Translations under genes and position numbers: made by a program
Shown here: in pieces, positions 1 to 11,300 of the stretch
How the letters are laid out: every line of letters starts with the position of its first letter
How positions within the stretch are numbered: the first letter of the stretch is position 1
The notes under the pieces: generated by a model
What the model saw: only the letters and a program-made list of their open reading frames with translations
Told to the model about the DNA's origin: nothing
Database searches by the model: none
DNA from: Lichenostomus cassidix
Lineage: Eukaryota; Chordata; Aves; Passeriformes; Meliphagidae
Length of the DNA stretch: 64,000 nucleotides
Reading direction: 5' to 3'
Assembly: GCA_008360975.2 (NCBI GenBank)
Contig: CM039179.1
Location: forward strand, 61,418,666-61,482,665

Positions 1-1284
1 GAGAGGTCAAGTGTTTACCCTCCCGCTTCAGTCTCTCCCGCTAAGCTTTGTCTCTCTGCAGCAGGATTTCAGGACTGTGAGTAGTACATGACTGTGCACT
101 TGGTGCTTTGGGTTACGGAGCAAGTAAAGTATAAAAGGGCAACTTCAACTGGAAGGCCACTTCTGAAAGTCTCACATTTCCATGTTCTTTCAAGTTTGAT
201 AAGAGCGGCAGGCTTTAAAAAAAAAAACCTTCAAGCCCTATATGGCATTTAAATAGCAGATCTAATATAATTATGTGTAAGTTGGAACAATTATCTGAAA
301 ATCATGCAGTAAAAAGAAGAGGCAAAGCACCCAGCCATCACAAATGAAAATGCCAGAAGGGACCTAAGCCTTCATTATAGAATGATGACCTACTAAATTA
401 TACTGCCAGAGCACACGCAAGACCATCACTGACAATCTAATTCCAGCTCACCTCTGTGGAGACATGAGAAATTCTTCTCTCAGCCCATATTCAGAAAGAA
501 AATTAAAAGCTTCGTAGAGATCTGCCTGACCAAAGTGATACTGCACCAGAACTTGATTAAAGAGGTTACAGGGACTCCATATTTCTCTGGTTGTCTCAGC
601 AGACACACTCTAATAAGAAATGTAATGGATAGATTGAGAGTGCACGAGTAAGGACAGTCCCTGACCCTTTAACTCTGGGAAGTCAATTTTCTCATACATG
701 CACACTTTTGAGTTGTGAGTGCAAACTGGTATGAGCTTGCTTAGCCAGGATGTAGGTGATGGTGAGGATGGACTGCCAATGTGAATGTAGAGGGGGTGGA
801 ATTGGGAACTGCTGCTGGAGTGTATCTGCAGGAAGTGGGAATTGCTGCTGGAGTGTATCTGCAGCACACAGGGGACTGCAGGAGAAGGACCCAGTGGCTA
901 GACTTGGCTTTGTGACCGTGTGAGGCACCAAATGCAAGCTGGTTAGCTCTGCTGTGGGTCAGGGATCAGATTAATAGAGCAGTACTGAAGTAAAACAGTT
1001 ATCTGATTTTTTGGGCAGGAGCAACACTGTGCTGTGATGTAGTTGTACTCACACCCTCACAATTTCTTGGTGTGTGCCATGTGTACAACTGAACTGTTTT
1101 CTGGCTCGGGTTCTTTATATGAGCTGGGATCCAGTGTTTTACCTTCAGTACTGACATGTGGGGGAAATAGGATGATTAGGCCTACCAGACTGAGCAGTGC
1201 TGATGGGCTTGGTTGTGGCAGCTTCACCAACAGAACAACTGGGTTATGGCAAAGCCTTTAACCTGAAGAAGGGTTGGTGAAGAT
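1..1284. other. Unique non-coding sequence
   Basis: No gene, RNA or recognisable transposon is seen here. Short open frames at 610-937 and 1043-1261 lack any family resemblance. The stretch holds an A-run near 218-228 and the tandem duplication at 804-864, which is listed separately. Confidence 0.6.
804..864. repeat. 33-bp tandem duplication (about 1.9 copies)
   Basis: A unit starting GGGAAYTGCTGCTGGAG and running through GTGTATCTGCAG occurs at 804-836 and again from 837 to 864. Over the shared part the copies differ by one C/T change. This looks like a fairly recent slippage or unequal-exchange duplication. No function is implied. Confidence 0.85.
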
Positions 1285-1490
1285 ATGAGGACAAAATGCT
1301 TCACTATACAGATGGTGAGACATTGGCCCAGGTTGCCCAGAGGAGCTGTAGATTCCCCAACCCTGCGAGTGTTCAAGTTCTTTGAGCAGCTTGGTCTAGT
1401 GGAGGGTGTCCTTGTCCATTCTGAGGGAGGCAAAACTAGATGATCTTTAAGATCCCTTCCAACCTAAATCATTCTAGAAGTCTCTGATTC
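1285..1490 (+). mobile_element. CR1 LINE, 3'-end fragment
   Basis: The sequence follows the avian CR1 3' untranslated region. CCCAGGTTGCCCAGAGGAGC is followed by TTGGTCTAGTGGAGGGTGTC, then by ACTAGATGATCTTTAAGATC and CCTTCCAACCTAAATCATTC. It ends in a degenerate octamer tail (ATTCTAGAAG, TCTGATTC). CR1 copies are usually 5'-truncated on insertion, which fits this 200-bp relic. No reverse-transcriptase coding sequence remains. The left boundary is approximate. Confidence 0.93.
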
Positions 1491-2027
1491 ACTAAGGGAA
1501 AAGTCTAGCCCATACTTCCCTTAGGAGAAGAGGGAAGAGTTATTCTGGATCTCCTCAAATAAATGGACTGCTTGTGTGCCTGGTGTTCAGCAGAGAAGGG
1601 CTGTACAGCACTTTTCACAACCATGTTGGTTTCTGCTGTAGCTTCAGGGGCAATCAACCACTCCAAGGATCTACCAAGAAAGCAGGGAAGAAGCTCAAAG
1701 CAATGACATGCAAAGGATGCTGAGATCAGTTTTTAAAAAGTCAGGTTCCCTAGGCAAAGAAGACAGAAGGTACAGATGCAAGCCCTCTTGTGAGATGTTG
1801 CAATTTTCACTGACCTTGGATAAAGGGAGAACAGCGTCACTTCCCAGAGACCGTCACGAGGGAGCTGCACCCTTGTTTGTGGCCCTGGGGAATAAAGAGA
1901 GACTCTTCATACTCCCTTTCCCAGTTTCTCTGGGGAAATACTGTATGGTTACAGTATCAAAAATCAAAATATCGTCTGCCTTGCAAAGGGCAAAATACAT
2001 CTCTGCAAACTCCTTCAGTTTTCCCTC
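1491..2027. other. Unique non-coding sequence
   Basis: Nothing recognisable. An open frame at 1708-2034 is short and runs into the inverted repeat at 2028-2080. It has no domain I know. Confidence 0.55.
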
Positions 2028-2080
2028 AGGGTAGATGCACAGCTAGCTGCTCTTATATCAGCTAGCTGTGCATCTACCCT
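2028..2080. repeat. Perfect 22-bp inverted repeat with 9-nt loop
   Basis: The left arm 2028-2049 (AGGGTAGATG...AGCTAGCTG) is the exact reverse complement of the right arm 2059-2080 (CAGCTAGCTG...CATCTACCCT). They are separated by CTCTTATAT at 2050-2058. Pairing stops cleanly at both outer edges (C2027 against A2081). Each arm also contains the self-complementary AGCTAGCT. Transcribed, it would form a short perfectly paired hairpin. It could be a template-switch mutation product or a small RNA hairpin; the sequence alone cannot tell. Confidence 0.97.
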
Positions 2081-5000
2081 ATGTTAAACCAGTCATTAAA
2101 CATAGACCACACCACAGAAAATGGAAAAACAATGAAAGCTTTTCTTGTAAATACATACTGCATGATTATAAATAATGCTTGAGGTTTTTTCCTGGAGAAT
2201 CTCTTTAAATTTCTGACAAGAAAAAGGTTCACCTTAAGAACAGAAGTGTGGAGGATGGTATTTCCAAGATGATAAGGCTTTACATTTGCAAGAAAAATTC
2301 TTGCAGGTACATCAATATCACCACACGAGCCCACAATAGGTGCACATTTCAGGCGTAAAATCCATCACAGCTATCTCTGAGGCAGAAATCACTAATTAGC
2401 TATGTCAATATTAAAGCTCAGTCATTCAGATGGCTGAAAGCGGATAGACAACAACCAGATGCTGGAGCTGAGACTGAAGAACATTGCAAAAAATAAACAG
2501 GAGCAGTGCTGGAAGCCATTGTCCCAAGGCAAGTGATAGAGGATGCCTGGCTGATGAGGACAAAGTGAGCATTCCACAGAAAGAACAGCCCTATGAGTTA
2601 GCTTGACAAGAGAAACATGGAAAAAAGGGAAGCACTGGATCAACAGCTGTGCAGCAGTTTCCTATGAGTTGTGGCCAAGAGTTTTGATTGACTGGCTTCA
2701 AACAACCACTGAAACTGCATGGTCAACCACAACAACACTCACTGTGGGGTAAACATATTTGCTGATACACACAGAAGGACACCTCCATACACTGCTTTCC
2801 TGCAGAGCAGGAAAAAGAAGAGTCTGACATGGACAGACTCAGGTGGATTTCAGGCTGTTATTGTTCCTAGAGATTAACAGTTTATAAGTGATGCAAAAAT
2901 GATGGAGATGTTTTCTGTTTCATCACTCCTAACTTGATATACAAGGTTTTATCTGAACAACCCTCATAAAACTAAAAAAAGAAATGTAAATTTTTCTGTC
3001 ATTGCAATGGACTTTGTTTCACATCTTTATTTTGCAATTTAGATTTAAATTTTCTAGCCAGTAATTGTCAAGCAACAGCGAATTTCACTGTAATTTATAG
3101 ACTATAGTGATTTTTTTCAATTGGAGACAAAACAGCAGCATTTTCAGATGGAGTTAATTCTGCATAAAACACAATTATTTCTTTTTATTTGCCTCCAGAA
3201 ATTATGAAATAAGTTTTCATGTACACCCTCACTTCAGAAGCATCAGAATGTTCCAGCCCTGTGTCTCCTGAATAACAAAATTATCATGTTTGTTATGAAA
3301 ACATAGATTACAGCAGTTTAATTAAGACAGTTCTGGAAAAGTGAACACATATCACAGCAGAATGTTCATCATTAAATGAAAGACAAATTGCTACATTTTG
3401 TTTTGATAGTTTATAAAGCTGGCAGGGGAAAACATGTCCTAGACAAATACAGTTTTCTTCTTGCTATTCGTAGATTGGAGCTGTATTTAAAAGTACAGGC
3501 AAAATGGATTTTAATCACAATATTGGGCTAAACAAGTGTAGCACAGAGCAGGAGTAAGAGTGTATGGTACCTCATTAGAAATGGCCCTCTTCCTTCTCTG
3601 TGTGCAGATCCAATGTTAGGTAGTCTGTCTCTCATTTGCTTTCCAGCACAGATGAGAAAGCCAAGCTTATTATTCCCTTATTAGGATGGAATATTAGTAT
3701 TATAATTCAAGCTGGTGAAAGTCAGATTTCTTATCCTGAGTGGAACTTCAAGGCACTGGCATTTGGTTTCATTCTACATCACAAATGAAAAAAAAAAACC
3801 AACAAAAAACCTTCGTTTTTGACTGTTGTTACATATTGTGTTTCATTTTTTTCAGCTGCCTCTGAAATACATGAAAGCAGTAATAAAGTCAAACTGAAAT
3901 GTTATAACTTTGATCTAACTAATATTTTGGTAATTTTTCACAAATATTTTGACACATCTGTGGCTGTGATTCAATTTAGTTCCTTTCAAATAACATTTAC
4001 TATTTCTTTCAGAATTGTCCACAAACTCTGATTAGAAATTAACTGATCTGTTGATGGTGAATGAACAGATGTATCTCTCCACCAGTGACACACGTCCAGG
4101 CCCTGGGATGCTTAAACCTCACGTAGACTCAGAAGCAGCATGGTAACAGAGGAATGCTATGTCACATAGGGGACTGACTCTCGCTGGCCCCAGCCTGGCC
4201 CTGCAGAGTGGATTTCTCCAGAAAGAATGCCTGTTCACACCTGCTCCAACAATGAGCTCTCCATCCTTGACTGCCTATTTTCTGCTAGTGCAGCTGGGAA
4301 AGGGGGCTAAAGAAAAGGAGGAAAACGGTATTTAGTGCTTCCCAAGTGTCTGAAATTACCCTTTCCTTGTTGTTCTTCATGTTTCTTAGTGCCTCAGCAG
4401 AGTCTTTCAAATGCTCGTATTCCAAAAAGCACACTGGCTGCATTGCACCCCTCCCTACTCTGCAGTTGACCTTCTTGTTTTTTCCTCTGTTTGCTTGGGA
4501 ATAGATGCATTACCTTTACACTCTAAGGCCCTCAGGGTACACAGCTATTACCTGTCACACCCCATTTACCACCTATCTTTGTGGCCATCAGCGGTTCTAC
4601 CTAAATAACAAAGAAAACAGTAATAGCAAAGTCGAAGGAAAAGGAGACCCAGATATCCAGAAAATGAGTGGAACATGGAAGAGGGAGAAAGGAAGCAGAG
4701 GCTGAGGACAGAAGGCTGTGAAAAATTCCCTAATCTTGGCCTTTTAGGCAGGATATTGGTCCCTTGGGATGAACTGGGGTGCACCCATTCAGCCAAAGCA
4801 GAGTGGTAATAAGGGTTGTTGTACAACTGGATCTTTCACCAGGGGCACAAAAGAGTTTCAAACTTTCTACCTGGAGGCGTCAGTCACAATTCACCCCCAT
4901 CTCCAGCACGGTGGGGCACTGAACAGCGGTGGGAGCAGGGTGAGCACAGGCTGCCTCCGTGGAGGGGTGGAGACACCACCCCAAAATATTCTTTTCATAG

Positions 5001-8000
5001 CTATGCTAATGAGAAGACACCAAGGAGCAGCAGAAGTGTGGAAATAGATCTAGCAGTCCACTGGGAGAGAACATATCTGTCCTGACCATCTACTGTATCA
5101 CTAATTACAGTGTTCTGAATGGTAATAGGATGGGACAATCAAGGCTGGAAGCTGCACTGAAAACAGCTGCTCAGAAGTGACTAGGACAAATATTAAAATG
5201 AGGAAACCTGTGGAAAAATTGAGAATTATGAGGGAAAAAAGTGGTAATGAAACCATGTAATGACATAACGACTTGTACGTATCTAATAACTCTTAACCCA
5301 AAGGGACCCACAAGATTTTGCAGCATAATAAGGAAACTAATTAAGAGAGGTCACTTTACCCAGCATTGAAACTGAGCTGCCTCTTGTGTAAGTGTCTGGT
5401 TGATAACAATTATAACAGTACAGCAGCAGTAGTACAGAACTGCTAGGGTCTGGAAGTATAAAGTAATACCAAAACCATCTGAAGCATCTGGCACACAGGT
5501 TATCCAGCCTGGTTTCAAGTTTGATTAGGAAGGTAGTTTGAGTTTATTCCTTCAAAAGCTGTGTTGGTAGGAACCAAATTTTCTGAAGTCTGCAACACAG
5601 TCTGTGCCTGAACTATTTTCCCTGAGTGCTCTTATGTAAAGGAAAGGGAAACAGGTACTTTTAGGACAAAACTCATGTAAATGGACAATAGATATTTATT
5701 TTAAAATGGGATGAATCACATCCTAAAATTATAATCATATTCTGGCTATAAAGGGAGTCCTGGCATGTAGTTTGAATGTGAACAGCTTTATTGTAAGTCT
5801 CTTTATTTCTGTCAGATGAAGAGTACTTAATATATATAGACACAAGATACTGTGTGCAAGACACTCAACTCTGCTGGGTTGATTTTTATTTTAATTTTAG
5901 TAAAGAGAAGAAAAACATAGCAAAATTAAAATGTCTGCAAAGTAGCAAAGGGTATGTTTTTCTCGTCTTTTACACTCACAGTGATGCCCATATTTTTCTG
6001 CACTCCTCACCTTCATGCTTCTTGCATTGCAACATTCTTTCTTTTATTTTCTCTATAAGTTCATGCTTTGAAGGTGGGAGCAGCTCTGTAAGTGCCAAAT
6101 CACCATATTATGGTAGAAGGAAGAGTTCAGGACACTTGGAGAAACTCTATAGAAGCCACAAACTCGGTTTATCCCCCACCTCCACTCCCTTTATATTTTC
6201 CTTTATTTGAAGTTTTAGATTGAGATAGCAATTGCTTGGAGGGCATAGCCAGCAGCAAGGACTGCCAAGGCATAATCTGAAGAGAACATGCAGGGAAAAA
6301 AGGAGAAATCTGGTAGGCAAAGTTTCTGAAAGAGGAAATAACTGCAGCAAAAAGGTAAGCTTTCTGGAACAGACCTCAAGGTCTCTGAGTACAGCAAGCA
6401 ACATCTAGCTAAGCCCTGTTTTGATGCCTTTGCTCTTATTCTTCCAAAAGGGAAGTTTTATGTGTAAAAATCAATATTTCTACATATTTTGTGATTATAG
6501 TAACCTGGCTAAATACTAAAAGTGACAATACCTACCCCCCAGGCATGGCATGCGAAACAATGGCTTTAGCAAATGGCATGATCCCTGGCAACATGGGAAA
6601 ATGACTCCTTTCTGAAAGTTTTTTACTATTCAGAGAGTTACTATTTTCTCCGAGCTCTATCTTTTTCAAGAATACTAGAGGAGGTTATAATCAAACATAA
6701 GTGAACAACTACATTCAACATTTAGAAGAGGCAAAAACAAGTGCTGCTTCCAAGGACCTGATTCTGAAGATGCAGCCAGAACTACCACAGAAAGAATCTT
6801 CTGCAAACTCCTTTCAACAACTACCATGACATTTAAATCTTCCTATTCCTTTACACTTACAAGAAAAGCTCTCATTGTAGATGGGCTATTTCTTTGCTAA
6901 ATATTTAGCTATGTATATTGTCCAGGAGCCTTGCTGCAAAGGGATGAAGCTCATGACACACATGATAAAACTGAGCCATGTTCTGCAGGCTGGGGTGCGA
7001 TGAGAAAGCAAATGCAATGCAATGTGGAAGTCTGTCAATAAGCAGTGTTAGGAAGATCCCGAGGATTTTTTTAAATGCATTCATAACAGATGGTGTGATA
7101 GGACCACATCCTCTGTGCAAGAGAGATCAGAAGCTGGAAGAATGGTGTATTTTCATTTCATTAGATTTGGACCATCTGGCTATGGTGCAAGATTTTGAAC
7201 CAAGCAAACCCAAGTCCTCATAGATCCTTCATGACTCAAAGCATCTCAGTCGTCCCTGCTTTTTACTGGATTTTAATGAATCCGTGCACAAGTCACAAGT
7301 TCACCTTTTCCTAATTTTGCCAGTGTATCCTATCTGTGCATATTCTGCCTTTTCTCCTTACTCTTGAAGCTCTGGGCAATGAGCATCATCATTAAATAAC
7401 AATTTACTGGTCAGATCTTGTTTAAATTTTTTAAGTGCTCTTACAAGCTTTCTTAAAACAGTTTTTTAATGTCAAAACCCTTGAGACCATTGTCATCACC
7501 ATTTTACAAATGCTCCTATCAATCTCTGACACATATATAGACTAAGTGACCTGTTTAATGCTACCAAAATTCTCCTGCTAAGAGAAACCAGTACAGGAGG
7601 AAGAGCTGAAAATCAGGAATGTCTCTCACTCTTCTTCCAGGATGTTGATCACAGTTCTTCCTTTTCCTGACTGAAAATCAAGCATGAGGAAAAAAAATTA
7701 AAGCCATGGTCAGCACTGAGGGCTAATTCACTAATAATATGAGAGTTGTAAAATTATGAGGAGAGAAAGATGCTACACATAGAAAACGGAAGAGCTGCAG
7801 TGTGGCTCTTGGGCTGGGTGAGATGTATGTCATCCAGTTTTAGAGCTGACCTTCAACAGTAGGTTGTAGACACCAGTCAGAGAAAGCAGCTCAACAAACT
7901 TGGGTGCCCAGCACCATTTGGGATACTCTAGGATTTCTGAGATACCTGCATAAGGCTGACCTGCTCTGCAACATCGGCTTCAGCACAGCACCAGCAGAGC

Positions 8001-8390
8001 TTGAAAGAGTCTCTGTTGTCTTGTTGATTGAGTATGGCTGCAGTCCTGGAGCCACTGGAGAGGAGCAGCAGCCCTCTGGGCTTTCCAGGGGATGTGGAGG
8101 ACCCTATGGGCATAAGAAGGGTGGCAGAAGGCAAAGCAGACAGAGCCAAGTACAGGGTACAGTGGATGAAAAGATGAAACCTGCAGTCCAGGAACTGGAA
8201 AAGTGGCCACATGTTGGGACCAGTGAATCTCTTTGCTGCATCATGTGAGACTGTGTACAGCCACCTTAGGTCCAAACCCATAAAAGGGATTTTGGCATCT
8301 AAAAACCATGCCCAAGGAGAACTAAAATGCAGTGCCTCCAAATAGAATTTGCAGTGGTCAGCACATTAAGTTTTGGGGCAGGGTACAAAG
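2081..8390. other. Unique non-coding sequence
   Basis: About 6.3 kb with no gene, RNA or transposon that I can identify. It contains A-runs (for example near 3788-3798) and the AT-rich stretch 2940-3200 with several TAATTN-type motifs. Open frames of up to 137 codons (7928-8341 minus, 5854-6210 plus) show no recognisable domains and overlap other frames. Confidence 0.55.
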
Positions 8391-11300
8391 TCACCTAGAA
8401 GGAGCCCCAAAGGGAAGGCAGTGTCCTCCTTCAGACCAGGAAAGTACATGAAGCATACGTGGAGGTGGGAATCCCCACCTGGCACTCACACAGAGGGATC
8501 CCTTTAGGACAGAGGCTGACAACTGCCTCAGTCTTTTAGGAGAGCCTGGAGGGAAGAGTCCTCGCCCTTTTTGTAAAGGAAGGGAGTAAATTCTCCCTTG
8601 TGTGGGAAGCAATGTGTACCACCACAAAACAGTGCAGATTCCTGAATTTCTCTCTTTCCAAGACAGTGCTTTAGGCACAGAACTGGAAGTAAGCAGGGAA
8701 GGAAGATGACATCCTTCATTTTGCCTGTGTTATAAAAACATGGAATATTTGATGGTGGAATGGGAGGCAGTGTCCAAGCCTCACCCTGTGGCCCAGCAAC
8801 TTCAGGGTCCATGTGCAAAGGAGATATCTGGGACTCCAGCTCCAGCTGTGTACTCTGTATTAATATTTTTCCTGGGCAAAACTGTACATTGAGTGAGACA
8901 AAAAAATTGAAGTCAAGAATGCTACTGGGGTGAATCATGGTATTGCCTTGTCTATGCAAAGTCCCCATGGAACTGTGTCCTGCACTTAGGGGATACACAA
9001 GCAGTCTCATTTAGCCTCAGCCTGAAGACAGGATCTTAACCCAGCTCTCTGCAGTGGGTTGACTTACTTGCAATCTTGTACATTGCTCTGAAAATAGCAA
9101 GTGTGTTGCTGTAACATAGTGTTCTAAATGACTGAAGGGGCTGAGAAGAAATGACACCATCTAATTGGCTAATTACTGCATGCAAGAGAACAAAACCTTA
9201 GTCAGGTCCTTTTAAGTCCTCTTCTCTGTTGCTGTACACAAATCTCAAGCCAAAGTGTTGTCATCCTTGGAGTATATTAATTCAGGTCAAAATTGAGATT
9301 AATGATCCTTTTGCAAGGAATTACACATTCTAGTGTAGCACTTGGTCTGAAGGCCAGTTTAGCCATGTTGTAGTGTTCTGGGATTCTGGAAAATTATCTC
9401 ATGTATCACTGGATAGAAGCCCAGAAGAATTCTGATTTTAGCTAGGATTATTAATACTTATTCTGAATGATGGATCAGCTACATTATACAGTTCATATTT
9501 CTCATAAAACTTTTGCTCATAAATCAAGAGGGATACAGCCTCTTAGGTACTTCATCTAATGAAATATAGATTAGACTGGGGGTAGATTTTTGGAAGCCCA
9601 TTTGTTGAAATTTAGTCCATGTTTCTTCTCATCAGCCCTTTTTGTTAAAAAAAAATCAAAAAACCACAACACCAAAGCTGAGTAAGATACATCCATTATA
9701 AATGTATTAGCACAGGGATATTTCTTGAAGTCAAGTGAGAGAATATTTTTCACATACAAGCAGGCAAGTACCTGCCTCAAATTATAAATTGTTACTGAGG
9801 TGCAAAGTAATGTCCTAAATGTCCTACTTACTGAAATCCTACAAACACTTTAAGTACTATTGGTTCCCTAGAGTTTATCCAATATTGAGGGTAACCTTGT
9901 AATGCTGTCAGTAAGTGCTGACACAGCAGAGTTTACACTACCTGAAAACCAGTGAGTTCTAATCACAAATTAAAGGCACCCAGCTCAGCACACAGGGTGG
10001 CCATAAGAAACAACACAGATACAACTTTGCTTCTGTTCTGTGTAAGTCGTTCAGCTCTCATTTTAAAGCATCTGTCTCATTTTCATAAGCACAGTATTGC
10101 CTTCAACTTGGTGTAAATCAGAACCAAAGCAGGAGCAAGTGATGTCTCCCAGGAGCAGTTGTCTCTGCAGGAAAGGAGCATACAGCCACCCCTCTCAGGT
10201 GACAGAGGTGGAAAACTCACAGGAGCAGGGAGCTCTCCTGCCTGCTCTCCTAGAAGCTTGCCCTGAACAGCTTCCCAGGAGCCATGAGCTCCCAGCTCCC
10301 AACCCTTGATAGTTTTCATGCACAGATGAGACAAGAAGGGAGACTCAAGCCAACAAAATCTGCCATGTCTCAGCACAGCCATCTGGGTTGGGCTATGGCA
10401 ATTACCAAGGGCTTTCCACGGGTGCCACCAGAGCTAAGAGCTTGTCGGGGTGCAGATAAAAATTCAGTGGTCCAAAATGGAGAAGAGAGGATGGCAAGCA
10501 CTGGGAAAGAAAATAAAAGCAAAGCAGGAGTGAATGTGTTCTGTAAGAAAGGAGAAACAGAGGCCTCTGGAGCAGCACAGCAAAGGGTGGGACAGACTGA
10601 TGCCAACCATTACAGGTCCTTTGTACAGTGGAGCCAGTGGAGTGATGTTGACTTACAAGAGCTGTTGTGTGTCCCAGGACAATGTTTTGGGATAGACTGT
10701 GAAAGCACTGCTCACACAGAGCAGCTCCTTACTCTGCAGGTGGCTCTGAGGGCAGGTCAAGCACTACAGAGCAGATCATCCACACAATAGAGCAACACGA
10801 CTAGGAAGATCATCACGGTGAGTGAAAGCTGGAGAGGGCGTATTAAAGAAGCAACTCCATTCTCCTTAAAGGACACAATAGAGAGATAATAGAGATGTCC
10901 TCAGAGGCCCAGCCAGACATGACAGAAGAGAGCATTTCCAATTATCTGCTCATCTGAAAGGTGAGTAACGGGTGTCACTCACAATCAGGCTTATAGGAAA
11001 CATGCACTGCTCCTTTGAGCATGATATTTCTTGTCCAATTCAGATTAACAGAAGCATAAGCACAGGGTTCATTCCTCCCAGCAAGCATACTCTTGAAATT
11101 TTTTAGGAGAAAAACATGCCCAGGTAAAATAGATGATACCACCCAGGCCCATGGAAATTTCTTTGCAATGAAATTTGAGAATAAATAATATTGTGAGAAT
11201 CCCCTTATCTCTCCACCACAATTTGCTACTCCAGGGAACAGTTTAAATTTACTCCTCTCATCTCCATGGATCTTGAGGGATATGTACATACTACAGGACC

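Noticed and set aside
8528..9010. 160-codon minus-strand open frame as a gene
   Set aside because: No motif, signal peptide or supporting neighbours; overlapping frames in the region are equally open.
10284..10790. Longest open frame (168 codons, plus strand) as a gene
   Set aside because: No recognisable domain, no upstream promoter or splice context. Length is about the chance maximum for six frames of 64 kb with this base composition.
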